Assembly: GCF_027943255.1 (NCBI RefSeq)
Contig: NC_072893.1
Coordinates: 132,431,784-132,495,783, forward strand
Direction: 5' to 3'
Length of the DNA stretch: 64,000 nucleotides
Source: Anastrepha obliqua
Lineage: Eukaryota > Arthropoda > Insecta > Diptera > Tephritidae
How positions within the stretch are numbered: position 1 is the first letter of the stretch; each line of letters opens with the position of its first letter. The position numbers were made by a program, and so were the translations under genes. Positions 1 to 11,635 of this stretch are shown here, in pieces. The notes beneath the pieces are model-generated. The model did not search any database. It had not been told where the DNA came from and was given only the letters and a program-made list of their open reading frames with translations.

Positions 1-1080
1 TCATCGGCATACGCCAACAATTGTACACTCTTACAAAATATTATGCCTGAGCGATTCAGTTCTGCGGCTCGTACGATGCTCTCCAACATCAGGTTAAAGA
101 AGTCACACGACAGCGAGTCACCCTGTCTGAAACCTCGTTTGGTATCAAACGGCTTGGAGAGGTCCTTCCCAATTCTGACGGCGCTGCTGGTGTGGAGCAA
201 CGTCATCTTACATAGCCGTATTAGTTTTGCGGGGATACCAAATTCAGACTTCGCGGCATACAGGTAACTCCTTTCCGTACTGTCGAATGCAGCTTTTAAG
301 TCGACGAAAAGATGGTGTGTGTCGATTCTCCTTTCATGGGTCTTTTCCAAGATTTGGCGTATAGTGAATATTTGGTCGATGGTAGACTTTCCAGGTCTGA
401 AGCCACCCTGATAAGGTCCATTCAGTTGGGGTGGGCTTCCGCCTTTCACACAATACGCTCGCTAGAACCTTATAGGCGATATTTAGAAGACTAATCCCGC
501 GGTAATTGGCACAAATAGCAGGATCGCCCTTCTTATGGATTGGGCAGAGCACACTTCAATTCCAATCGGCAGGCATGCTTTCATCTGACCATATTTTGCA
601 TAGGAGCTGATGCATGCACCTTACCAGCTCCTCGCCGCCATGTTTGAATTGCTCAGCCGGCAGTCCGTCGGCACCCGTGGCTTTGTTGTTCTTTAGCCGC
701 GTTATCGCTGATCTCACCTCGTCATGATCGGGTAGCGGAACGGCAATTCCGTCGTCAACGATTGGGGTATCGTCACTGTTTAATAGGTTCGAGAAGTGTT
801 CCCTCCATAATTTAAGATTGTTCTGTACGTCAGTTACCAGATCGCCGTCTTTGTTCTTACAGGAAAACGCCCCGGTCTTAAAACCTTCTGTAAGCCGCCG
901 AACTTTCTGGTAGAATTTTCGGGCGTTGTTCCTATTGACCAGCATCTCAAGCTCCTAGCACTCACGTAATTCGGCCTCTCGTTTCTTCTGTCGGATAATA
1001 CGCCTCTCTTCCTTTTTCAGCTCTCTGTAGCGATCCCACATGGCTCGCGCTGCGCCATGTTTGTTTTTTCGGGCTCCCCG
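1..1080 (-). pseudogene. RTE reverse transcriptase, broken and partial
   Basis: Continuation of the EN-RT polyprotein in the frame after the shift near 1083. It reads through a linker, meets a TAG at 955-957, then continues as MLVNRNNARKFYQKV through RT block KATGADGLPAEQF. A TGA at 556-558 replaces the TTA leucine codon found in copy 2 (W-N-L-S-V-L). RT sequence then continues as [20 protein letters not shown] until a 7-bp deletion near 430 shifts the frame again. The palm motif with YADD lies beyond the window edge. At least four lesions make this a pseudogene, yet nucleotide identity to copy 2 is still very high, so the damage is recent. Confidence 0.8.
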
Positions 1081-2102
1081 GATCCGATTTCTTCTTCGGC
1101 GGCGGTACGTAGAGAACGAGAAATGTTGCTCCATTGTTCGTGCATGCCGGTTTGTTGGGCAGTACTCTCTGAGAGCAGGAGTGAGAGTCGAGTGGCGAAT
1201 CTTCTGGCTGTCTGTTGTGATTGCAGCTTTTCGATGTCGAACATTCTTTGCGTAGGTAGATGCACGTTTTTTGCTGCACAGAGGCGTGGGCGCAGTTTGG
1301 CTGGAACAAGGTAGTGATCCGAGTCGATGTTGGGTCCTTGGATCGTACGTACATCTAATACATTAGAAGCGTGTCTTCCATCTATCACAATATGATCGAT
1401 CTGGTTTCGTGTTTTTCGGTCAGGAGACAGCCAGGTGGCTTGGTGAATCTTCTTATGCTGGAATCTGGTGCTGCAGACTACCATGTTTCGGGCCCCGGCG
1501 AAGTCGATCAGCCTCTGTCCGTTACCGGATGTTTCGTTGTGCAGGCTGAATTTTCCGACTGTGGGACCAAAAATTCCCTCCTTGCCCACCCTGGCATTGA
1601 AGTCGCCAAGCACGATTTTTATGTCGTGGCGGGGGCAACGCTCATAGGAACGTTCCAAGCGCTCATAGAAGGAATCTTTGGTCGCATCGTCCTTCTCTTC
1701 CTTCGGGACGTGGGCGCAAATTAGCGATATGTTAAAAAAACGGGCTTTGATGCGGATTGTTGCTAGACGCTCGTCCACCGGAGTGAACGACAGTACTTGG
1801 CGACGAAGTCTCTCTCCAACAATAAATCCAACACCGAATTTGCGCTCCTTTACATGACAGCTGTAGTAAACGTCACACGGTCCTACTCTTTTCTTCCCTT
1901 GTCCCGTCCATCGCATCTCGTGGATGGCAGTGATGTCAGCCTTTACTCTCACGAGGACATCAACCAGCCGGGCAGAGGCACCTTCCCCATTGAGGGACCG
2001 GACATTCCAGGTGCATGCCCTCAAATCGTAATCCTTATTTCGTTTGCAGTGGTCGTCATCAGTATAGGGAGGTCTCATCCGAGGCTTTTTTAAACTTTTC
2101 AT
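1017..2102 (-). pseudogene. RTE endonuclease domain (N-terminal part of a broken EN-RT polyprotein)
   Basis: Open frame of 361 codons. It would nick target DNA to prime reverse transcription. APE/exonuclease III-type motifs appear in order: TWNVRSL (Asn), HEMRWTG (Glu), CAHVPKEE, LGDFNARVG (Asp and Asn), NQIDHIVID (Asp) and SDHYLV (Ser-Asp-His). All expected catalytic residues are present. The frame drifts near 1083, where the sequence looks one base short: the next frame resumes the expected linker (ARKNKHGAARAMWDRY) and leads into the RT, so the last ~22 residues of this frame are out-of-frame read-through. Insect databases often label this type 'craniofacial development protein 2-like'. 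The product is a single-copy relic here, not a host gene. Confidence 0.8.
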
Positions 2103-2299
2103 TGGGGGGGATTTTTAAGTGGCGGGTCCCAAACCCAACGCACAACCAGCTATCCTGGAATGTTTCGCCTTCTCACGACCCAGAGGATACGTGGGCTAAT
2201 CCCGGCCGTTGTAAGCTGCTTGAACCATATGCGGAAGAATCGTCCTGGCCATTCCCTAGCGAATGGCGATCAGTAACTTTCCCCACTTGCTTGGACTTC

Positions 2300-3810
2300 T
2301 ACACATGGAACCATCCTCAAAGTCAAGGCTTACAAGTTCCAAAAAGCACACGATCTCCACAGCAAAAAAACGTTCGGTGCGAAAGAGCAAAGGAGTTGTT
2401 GCCACCAAATAATACCCCTCGCTCTTTCACTGCATTATCGTTGACGGAGTTCATAGCACCTGTATGTATATATGTATGTACTCGTATTTTCATTATTTTT
2501 CCATCATTGCTGCTGCTGTTTTTGCTGTCCAGCGCTTTATGCTTTTCCATGTTAACTAAATAGTTGGCCGGTGTTGTCTTTTTGTTGCACACCTCCTATG
2601 TGGCGTTTGCTTTTGTTGCAAGCATGTGAACAACTATTTATGTAGGTATGTATTACTATGTACGTATGCATGTAAGTGTGTGTGTGTGGATATATTGAAT
2701 GAGCGAACGCAACTACTTCGCAACCATCAAAGTGGAACTATCGGATTTGGTTCCTTTTTATGGGTATTGCACGTTTGGTATGTGCGTTCATGCAACGCAA
2801 TGTTGCATGTAACCATAAAAGCATTAGAAAACTAAAATAACAACAAGCTAAAAGAAAGGCATCAGTAGCAGGGAAAATGGCTTTGGACAAACGTGAGTTT
2901 ATGCAGGTAACATACGAGGGAAAACTTTAGCGATGCAGGCGAATTTTTCTAGCGGCAAAAAATTAAATACAAAAAACCATAACAGAGTTGCAATAAAGAG
3001 TGCGCAGCGTAATGGCGAGATAGCAAATGGAAATTTAGTCAGAAGTGCTAGCTGTTGCAATAGATGGCGCAGAACTGCGTATACTGTTACTTTTTTTTAG
3101 AAAATTTCGCTCGAAATGTGTTTACCATTTCCCATAAAAATGAAATCTTACCTTCGAAGTTGGTTTAAAATGATAAAATATGATGTAATGCTTCCAAGCG
3201 CTTATTCTGATTGAGATATTTTTTTCATTTTATAATTTTTTCTTCTATGATCTGTGTGGGGCTGGCAACTGTGGGTATTTTTTTCGAATCCCTTTTTTTT
3301 GCACCATAAGGGGAGTAGGGTGCCCATTTCTTTAGAAATTATACTCACCCTCATCGTTTTTTGTTTTTGATTAGTTTCAAAAGTGCCGAGTAGCTGCTTC
3401 TTATTTTAAAGTTGCTTCAGAGTTTTTCTCTTTTATTCAGTTGGCCAAAGGGTGAGAGTGAGCTACGAAGTCGTTGACCTTAAAAAATATTAAATTGAAT
3501 GAATTTATATACATATTTGACTCACAGCTCCATGTTTGGGGTTCTGCCGCCATTTAAGTGGAAAAAGTTTTGCGTAGCAGAGAAGATGTGAAACAATGAA
3601 AAATGCGTGTAGAATATGCGGCTATATTTGTCAGTTGTTGAGAAATTGAATAATAAGAGAGGTTCGGATATATTCCTATATATAATATAAAAAAAATTAA
3701 AATATAGTTTAAAAAGTTTATATCAAGGTATCAAGTCCATATCAGGAACCAATGTGTCTGAAACAGGTACGGACTTTAACGTTATCCCACGATACCATAT
3801 TCGTCTATTA
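2300..3810. other. Non-coding stretch, no gene recognised
   Basis: A+T-rich DNA with short TATG/GTATG runs near 2463-2690 and homopolymer T runs. No convincing ORF, splice-bounded exon or transposase fragment was seen on either strand. Confidence 0.5.
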
Positions 3811-3811
3811 A

Positions 3812-3926
3812 AATTGGCGCTTATACCCTTTTTGGGTGTTTGGCCGAGCTCCTTCTCCTCTTACCTGCGGTGTGGCCTACAATTTTAAGCCGACTCCGAG
3901 CGGCAGATGATCGTTATTTTTCATTC
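3812..3926 (-). repeat. tRNA-derived SINE, 3'-tail fragment (copy A)
   Basis: On the plus strand it begins AATTGGCGCTTATACCC, continues through TGTTTGGCCGAGCTCC and reaches CCGACTCCGAGCGGCAGAT, the same order as the longer copies at 14.1, 16.3 and 39.0 kb. The element reads on the minus strand, so this is its 3' half. The tRNA-like head is missing, and similarity fades after about 3926. The terminal stem-loop is still recognisable (ACACCC / GGGTAT around a short A-rich loop). Confidence 0.7.
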
Positions 3927-3929
3927 AAG

Positions 3930-6900
3930 TACGGCTTTACAAAGGATTTTTCGGTATAAATAAGTCTGCCACCCATACTAAATTGAAATATTCCAGCCAG
4001 AAAGGTAAAAAAGGATAAATGCTAAAACTAAATTGAGAGATTAGCAGTTAAGTTCTTCATAAAACGGGCAAAGGCGTATAACTCTTACCTATAAAATCAT
4101 AGCCATGCTGTACTTGCCAATTTTGCTGCTACATTTGTGTACTTTATTTTTGTCACCATATCAGGTTTATTTTTATCTCGCTTATCAGTGGGAAGCATGT
4201 GTCTCACACATACTGAATTTAGCTTTTTCCTTCCGCTAACTGGCGCTCGCACATTCATGTGAGAATATACGAATTTATTGCCACTTCAACTGTAAACAAA
4301 AGATAAGATTAACGCATTGTTTTCAAGCATAGAGGAGGCAATTAGTTGATAAGAACTAACGAATAAGAAACTACAGGTGATAGGTATATTAATAGAGCCA
4401 CTTATTTTTTTGGGGTGCAGTCAAACAAAGAAATGTAAGAAATTACACTTTTTTCTGTCAAGTCTTATAAGATCTTTGATTCTTAAAATACGCTATTCGA
4501 GTTCCTTTCTAAGTTAATTCTAAAGCTTACATTTTGACTACGAGTTTAGGATATTCACTCTGATTAGGGAATTGATCAAGACTAAGAGAAGAGTTGAAAG
4601 AATTTTAGAGATACTCCAAGGGCCCAAACAAGTTTGCGGCACTTGTGGTTCTATGATATAATGCTCTACGTCAGAAATATTTCTTTGGCATACAGTTCAG
4701 GCAGCTCACAACACCAGTTTGTGGGTTCATTTGAGCGGAAAACATCTTTTGTTTAAATATTCGCACAGGTTGGAATTAACTTCTGGCAGGCAAGTTAATG
4801 AAAGCACCAAATTTGATTTGATTTTACGAAGCATTTATTTTTGGCGGAAAATAAATGACTGGACTTATAGATGGGATTAGCCAAAATTGCTTAGGCAGTT
4901 TATATACTGTCTAGGTTTGTAAGAGTGAATCCAGTAATTATTGAGCAGTGCAGGAAGAGAGATGGACTCCACTTTAGGGTGAGCTCCGTGGATGGAGACA
5001 CCTTTTGCAGCTGTTGAGAAGACTCTGGTTATTATTTTCAAGCACACAGTTTACTTATAAAATATTTCATAAGTCTGTTGAGAGTTATAGGGGGGTGGCA
5101 CTTAAGAAGTAAGAAGGAGTTCTCTTACATACACAAAATAAAACCATAATTTATTTTTTCGTTTATATATTTATAAAGAATTCAAAATGCAATGGATCAT
5201 AGAAAGTAAAAATATTGGGCTCTCGTTTGGTTAATATCGAAAGCGTAATTCTGTTCTAGCTTTGCTAAAGCCTGCTTCTTTAAAGCTTGGTCATAAAATT
5301 TCCCTAATAAGAGTTCCACTTTTCTTTTTTATTGCTGGGTTTATAAACTGTTTTCAGGATTACTGGAGCAGGCAAATTGACCGTTTGACACTTGGTCTAG
5401 AGCAAAATGGGAATTCTCGCTCCAACGCCAAAGTAGACAATAAAATAATTTTTGTGTCACTGCCGTTTTCCTAGTAAGCTAATTGCTTTCCATGAATAGC
5501 CGGAGGCTGGGCGAGTATTGGCCTTCCTGAACAACATGAGCTTATTTGGCACTTCTTTTGCAATGTCTGCATAGCAGATATCATTTCTCAATTTCTCGCA
5601 GGAAAAGAACTGTTGTGGTCCCCGTGAAAAAGCGAAGTCTAAGAACAGAATCTTAGTTCAGGAGCTTCCTGAGCTTCCTCTCGTAAAACCACTTCCAACG
5701 CTAAGCTCAGTGCAAAGCAATCAAAAACTCATTTGGTCTGCACATCAAATGAAATTATTGATATTTCGATTTTCTCATCACATCGAAGTGGCTCCAATTC
5801 AATTGCAATTTGGACATAATTTCGATTTATTGAAATTGCTCATACTTAAATTCTGGGACGTCAGTTCGGTTGAGCAGATTTGAACTCGCTGTGTTGTGTG
5901 TAGCCTCATTAAATGCGCGTGCGTTAATATCGCTGCTGTCGCTGCCGCTGAGGTACGTATACCGTGAGTGGCATAAAACAAACCCGTTTTCAAGAATTTG
6001 GGTCAACGACAGTGTAGCGGCGACGACAGCAGCATCGGACTGTGGTACAGCAACAGAACCATCAAAGGCTGGCAGCAGCAAATAAATAAACACGTGGGGT
6101 CATGGCGGCACATTGCCAAGCTGGTCAAGTTGTACGAACAAATCGGAAACAGCTGGAATGGCGCTGGTGAACGGCGCTTGCAGTTGGCGTTGAAATTTGT
6201 GCTTTAACTTCCACAGAGTGGACGAACATTCACTGTTGTGCCCACTTTGGGCCAACTTAAAAGTTTGCTTAAGAAATTCCTTAAGCGAGTTAAAATAGAA
6301 AAGGTAATCAACAAATGGGAAAACGTCAAACTAAATAATACAAAGGTGTGTATGTGTATGTGCTAAGTGAAGGAGTGGCACAAAAAGTATTTGATGTAGC
6401 AGCAAACAATCGTAAAGAGCCATAAAATCTTGTTTGTTCTTGTTTACTCACGACGGATATCGTACAAAATAAGAAGAAATAAAAAGAAAAAATGTATGGA
6501 AATTAGAGAACTTGAAACCACACAAAAAAAAGGCCAGCAACAGCAACAGACAGAGTATCAACAACGTGGGCAAATGCAACAACAATGGCAAGGCACTCAT
6601 GCCATAACTTTAGAGCAGCAATGGCAACAACTCCAACAAAAAGCAACACTAAAGCGGAGATAAAGTACAGAAAGAACGGCAACTTGTTGTTAGAATATAA
6701 CAATGGCAACAACAATATACAACAACAGCAAAAGCAAAAGCAGTAACGAATATGCCAGTAATCGCAGCGAATGAAGCAACAAACGCAAAAAGCCAGAATA
6801 TCGAAGAAGCAGCTACAGAACTGAAGTGCTGGGACAAGCGCAAGCACCCGAGGGCGAGAGAACGAGGCGCAAGCGAACGAGTTACGCGCACAGCATCACA

Positions 6901-7080
6901 GATCCGGTGGGACGGGTTTTTACTTTGTGCTGAAGTTCTTTTTTCTTTGCTTAAGGCACCTATGAGGTTTTGATAGCAGCCGGGCGACGAGCAGCCGTTT
7001 TGTGATGCTTAGACTATGGAGTGAACGCTGAAAATGTGATATCTTTGTTATTGCTTTGCACGTATGCACACATACATACA
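3930..7080. other. Non-coding stretch; CAA/CAG-rich segment at 6520-6800
   Basis: No gene recognised. Most is A+T-rich and featureless. From about 6000 to 7020 the base composition changes: many CAACAG/CAACAA runs on the plus strand and a more G+C-balanced stretch (6840-6990). That resembles fly 5' UTR, enhancer or intronic DNA. Open frames there are products of the triplet repeats and show no domain. A CA/TA-type microsatellite (7057-7090) abuts the LINE fragment that follows. Confidence 0.45.
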
Positions 7081-7084
7081 CGAG

Positions 7085-8410
7085 TACATATCATCCAGGA
7101 CCTGACGGCATTCCGAACAAGGCGCTGAAGATCGCTATCGGGTGCAACGCACAGCCATTTGCAGAACATTTCACCAAGTGTATAAACGAAGGCATGTTTC
7201 CGAAAGTATGGAAGAAGCAACAACTGGTCCTACTTCAGAAACCTAATAAGCCAGCGGGTGACCCAAGTTCTTATCGGCCACTCTGCATGATAGGTACTAT
7301 AGGTAAAATCTTGGAGAAACTAATCTGCACGCGCCTGGAACAGCACCTGGAGAAAGTGCCGGCTGAACTATCCGAACATCAGTTTGGTTTCCGAAAAGGT
7401 CGTTCAACCATCGACGCCGTCAGGAGGGTGACAAACATTGCAAGTAAGGCTATTGAGGGTGACAGGTGGATGCATGGTGATAAAGAATACTGTGCAGTTG
7501 TCACTCTGGATGTCAAGAACGCCTTCAACTCGGCATATTGGCCCCATATTATAAATGCTCTTGAAGAGAAAAAAAACGCCAGCATACCTAGTACGGGTTA
7601 TAAACAGTTATCTGTCGGAAAGAGTACTTCTGTACAATATAGATGAAGGTCCCAAGAGATATGCAGTGACGGGCGGAGTACCGCAGGGTTCTGTACTGGG
7701 CCCGATGCTATGGAATGTATTATATGATGGGGTACTGCAACTCCCAATGCCGAGGGAAGTGCAAATAATAGGATACGTAGACGACATTGCGTTGACCATA
7801 GTCGCCAAACAATCCCTCAGATTCAGAGTATCCGCAGCGAGGCAACAACAAAGGTCAAACAATGGCTAACGGCGGTTAAACTCCAGCTAGCAGGGCAAAA
7901 AACAGAAGCAGTTCTCATTACGAGTAGAAAAAAGTTAGAGGCGATCACACTAAACATTGATGGGTTTAACGTCACAACACAGGCGGCACTACGATATTTG
8001 GGTGTAATGATCGATGCTCGACTGCTTCAGGGAGCACATTAAAAAAGTATGCGGCAAGGCAGCCATGGTGACGGCGGCACTGTCAAGAATTATGGCTAAC
8101 ATCGGTGGTCCTACTCAGAGTAGAAGAGCGCTCCTGGCTAAAGTTACCCAGTCTACACTCATGTATGCAGCACCCATATGGGGTAAAGCCCTGATACAGA
8201 AAACATATGCGAAGAAGGCGGAAATAGTTTTTAGACTTATTTCCCTTAGAGTTGCCTGTGCTTTCAGGACAGTGTCGTTTGAAGCAGTATGTGTCATATC
8301 GGGTATCATGCCACCAGATATAATGGCCTCTGAACTGGGTAGAGTGTACGACAAAGCCAAAAGCCTAAACAGGCGATTAACGGCTGTTACGGGTTTTGCG
8401 CTTTTATAAG
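7085..8410 (+). pseudogene. Non-LTR retrotransposon reverse transcriptase fragment (R1/LOA-like group)
   Basis: Truncated at the 5' side, starting inside the RT at HPGPDGIPNKAL. RT blocks follow in order: PNKPAGDPSSYRPLCMIG, EHQFGFRKGRSTIDAV, VTLDVKNAFNSAYW, GGVPQGSVLGPMLWN and IIGYVDDIALTI. The active-site box therefore reads YVDD instead of the more usual F/YADD. The thumb and C-terminal part follow to about 8410 (ALRYLGVMIDARL, MYAAPIWGKAL). Frame changes occur near 7570 (A-run), near 7830 and near 8020, so no intact protein is possible. No RNase H or tail was found. The GVPQGSVLGP...WN box points to the R1/LOA side of LINE phylogeny; the exact clade is uncertain. Confidence 0.75.
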
Positions 8411-9197
8411 AATTTTTGCACACGAGCGGCTCCTACTACAGCTTCGAAGGAGAAAAATTATAAAAACCAATTCTTTATGTTTAGCATAAAACAATAAAAG
8501 CATTACAAATTAACACAGATATAACGATTTTGCTTAAAGGTGGAGGTTGTGGTACTCGTATGTCAAAAAGAACAACAATCGCCTTTGAGAATATATTAGA
8601 CTGAGAAATTTCAAGCAAATCAGTCACAAGTAGATGAATGAATGCATTATAAACAAAACGCGAAAGTATGTTTTCTTATGCATTCGACAAATAAAGAGAA
8701 AAAAAGTATCAAAAGGAGAGAAAATTACAAATCTCTTTCAATTTCAGCAGGAATAAAGTAGATACTGATGACCGAGGAAAACATTCCAATATTTCACTAG
8801 AAAGTAAAGATTTGCAAATTCAGTGAAAATTTCTGCAGAGTCTTTTATATTTATAATCTTCTATTCACTCTATTTCCCCTTTTCTACTAAGCCATGCAAC
8901 ATTTTTCTTCAAATTTTCTTGCTGCATCCTTGCCCCAGATCTTAGTCGAATATTTTTCTTTACCGTTAAGTTACACGTTTATTTCTGCAAGTTCTTCGGT
9001 TCTGCTTATTTTACTACTAGTCCATTGCTGTTGTGCTATTTTTGATGACGCCAACGAAATGAAGTTTCCAACTCACTGCCTCGTTTGTGCAGACTAATGA
9101 CCAGACGCGATGGCAGATTATGGGGCAACTGGAGGAAAAATCGAAAAGGAAAAAAAAGAAATAAAGCAAAAATAAAAAACAAAATTTATATTAAATA

Positions 9198-9366
9198 ACT
9201 TTTTATGAAAATGGTTGAACTTTAAGAACAAGAAATCGCGTAATTCGTGATATTTTTGGTGGAAATAATCGTCCGACGGTTGGTGCAAAAGATTCAAGAA
9301 AATTTTTCTGTCGAGGACAGAAGAAGGACTGGTAGACCAAAAAATGGACGTTCGGTTGAGAATATA
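9198..9366 (+). pseudogene. Relic of a mariner-like transposase DNA-binding (HTH) domain
   Basis: Not an open frame, but one reading gives FYENG, a stop, then TLRTRNRVIRDIFGG and NNRPT. After a small frame change it gives LVQKIQENFSVED, then RRRTGRPKNGRSVENI. This is the layout of the N-terminal HTH region of IS630-Tc1-mariner transposases: two helices, an NRPT turn, and an RRxGRPK AT-hook-like linker. The catalytic part and the terminal repeats are absent. It may derive from the same broad group as the element that starts at 63841, but the overlap is too short to decide. Confidence 0.65.
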
Positions 9367-9369
9367 TTG

Positions 9370-11120
9370 TTGTGGTAGTTTATTTCATTTTGCCTAAAAA
9401 CGCAATCTATTTAAATTTTATCAATCGTACAATAGAATTTTCATCAGTATTAGTATTCAATCCATTTTTAGTCTGTTCGTTTGTAATTTTGTTTCACTTT
9501 TTGCTGGAAATGCCAAATAAAGGTTTTTAATGAGTATTTGCGAAAACAGAAACACACTAAAAATACATTATTGCCACATTGTAAAAGTGGTTATATAAAA
9601 GACTTTTATTTTTTTGTTTTCTTTTTTATAATTTTCATAATTTTTAACCACTTACTTAAAAACTCTCCCATTTTTCACAGGCTCTGTAATTTTTGCTTCA
9701 GAAAATCATTTTATTTTATAATGCTTTTTTACTGTCTGATTTTCATAATTTCGTTACCCTTGTACCACTGTGCTGCATTGCTGCGAATTCATTTGTGATG
9801 ATATGAATATTGCTTGAGTTCTAAATAAAATGTTTCGTGCTTTCATAAAACAAAAAAAAAAAAAAAATAAAATGTCAACAACAACTACATGTGCGTATGC
9901 ATATGAGCAAATTATGATTCCATGAAAAATATAAAATTTTCAAATTATTTCTAAAAACACACTCAAACCGTGAAAGAGCACTAACGCGGCCTATGGAAAG
10001 TAAAAATAACTGTGAAAGGATTATAAAAAGCATTAAAATAAGAGGAAGACTTGATGAAAATATTCTTAACAACAAATGAGTCTGAGGAAAAAATTCTTTT
10101 ATATTTTTAACGTAAAAGTTCTCAGCTGTTGCGGGCGAGTTGCAGCATATTTTCTTTGAATTTTTCGCAGTTGTGACAACAAAAAAGGCAGCTGAGCGCC
10201 GGATGCCGACGTCGGTGCGCGCAAGCGAAAAATAAAAAGCGTCAAAAAAATTTGCGAAAAATAGAAAAATGTTTGGAAAGTGTGCAACGCACACACACGT
10301 ACACACTCATATATACATACATGCTGATGCATGCATTTTCATACATATAAAAAATATATAAAAAGTGTGAAATGTGGAAATGGATATAGCGCATAACAGA
10401 AAGGGGTGACAACATGAAGCGCCAGCAACAACAAAGAATTGCAACAACACAATTCGCGACTAGAAATGGCTATGCAACTTTGCTTTTGTTTTTTGCATAG
10501 ACGAATTTTGTATGAAAATTTCGTTTGTCGGAGTTGATGGAAAATTTATTAATGGAAAAAAATTCAGAGTAGCCAAAAAAATTGCATAAAAACCTTTGTT
10601 TATTTAGGTTGCTTGCAGAGTGCGACGCGGCTAATACTCGCAGCGCGGCTCTGGTTGAGTGGCAGTGTAGAGTGGTCGATGAACAAAAACAGCAAGAAAG
10701 GAGTGATATTGAATTGGGCATTTCTGGCTAAAAGCGTGAAAGCGTCACGCCACGGGTTTAAAGAGTTTTAAGTATAGGAATTTGCGGCGAATTTGAAAAA
10801 GCATGAACTTGAAAAAATAAAGAAATAAACTATTATAAAATAAAATTTTTTATAAAAATCCAGAACAAGGCTATATTATTAAAAAAACGTTGCGTGGGGA
10901 AAAGTGATCGATTGAGTGGGCTTTAGAGCGTTTATATCGCGCTTAGGGGTGATTTCTGCTTAAAAGCATTGAAACAGAAAACCCCTTGAAGAGTGCGGCG
11001 GCACTTAAAATGTAGCAGTTTTAAGAGTCAGCAAGAGGATTAACAACAATTAACGGCACAATGGAAAACCATCAAAACCATCACTATTTGCTTGTGAATG
11101 CCACACAATGCTGTAATATG
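9370..11120. other. Non-coding stretch, no gene recognised
   Basis: A+T-rich DNA with a poly(A) run near 9850-9866 and AC/TA microsatellite DNA near 10290-10350. More G+C-rich islands at about 10120-10260 and 10620-10740 could be transcribed leader or regulatory DNA, but nothing in the sequence proves it. Confidence 0.4.
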
Positions 11121-11126
11121 AACAAT

Positions 11127-11152
11127 TAGGTGTATACCTATGAAACCGGAAT
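11127..11152 (+). repeat. Left arm of a perfect 26-bp inverted repeat
   Basis: The 26 bases starting TAGGTGTATACC and ending ACCGGAAT are the exact reverse complement of 12673-12698. Similarity stops at both edges. The arm is partly self-complementary (AGGT...ACCT). The two arms bracket the LINE tail at 11547-12560. Confidence 0.8.
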
Positions 11153-11580
11153 CCACACATAGCTGGCGCTTACTGGAACGGTACCTATTTGAGTACTGCA
11201 TAAATAGCTTGATTTTATTCGTTTGGCCTCTGCTAGTAATGTCCAGTACATACATAACGTTATAAGTTTCTCTAATTAGTTTTTTAGCTTTTATATTTTT
11301 GATTCTAGCAAAGATAATCTCATCGTTGAAATAAGAAGAAACATCTTCCAGAACGCTGTTCTGAGTAGGGCAAGGAGACTATTTCGTTCATCACTAGATG
11401 CAATGAGTATCTATGAACTTTTGTATCCGAAAGTGCAGATGGAGACTCAAAAATAGTGTTTCCGCACTGGGAGTAATTCACCCCGTGTACGTGAGGATAA
11501 ACTAATTACCAGTTGCTTGCCACTTAGGTTCATAGACCAGACACACTTTTTTTTTGTTTTTTTTTTGTCGGGACAACTAG

Positions 11581-11626
11581 CAAGTGTAGCACTCAGACAT
11601 TAATTGAGTCCATTGTACTACACTTG
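11581..11626 (-). other. Stem-loop in the LINE 3' UTR
   Basis: CAAGTGTAG (11581-11589) pairs perfectly with CTACACTTG (11618-11626), and an inner ACTCA (11591-11595) pairs with TGAGT (11605-11609). The two-step hairpin ends 14 bases from the poly(A) tail, where 3' structures recognised by LINE reverse transcriptases are known in other families. Confidence 0.6.
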
Positions 11627-11635
11627 GATTCCCTT

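Larger units (their letters stand above)
1..2290 (-). mobile_element. RTE-clade non-LTR retrotransposon, copy 1 (cut by window start)
   Basis: Minus-strand LINE carrying an APE-type endonuclease followed by a reverse transcriptase. This order, without RNase H, fits the RTE clade. Bases 1-912 align almost base for base with 29455-30410 of the second copy, so both belong to one recently active family. The 5' boundary is not fixed: about 190 bases before the endonuclease frame look like 5' UTR, and I place the end near 2290 by eye. The 3' end lies outside the window. Relative to copy 2 it lacks 33 bp (11 codons, in frame) near 773 and 7 bp near 430. With further stops and a frameshift, this copy cannot make a full protein. 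Confidence 0.85.

Noticed and set aside
1040..2093. Plus-strand frames over RTE copy 1
   Set aside because: Shadows of the minus-strand endonuclease, whose motifs are unmistakable.
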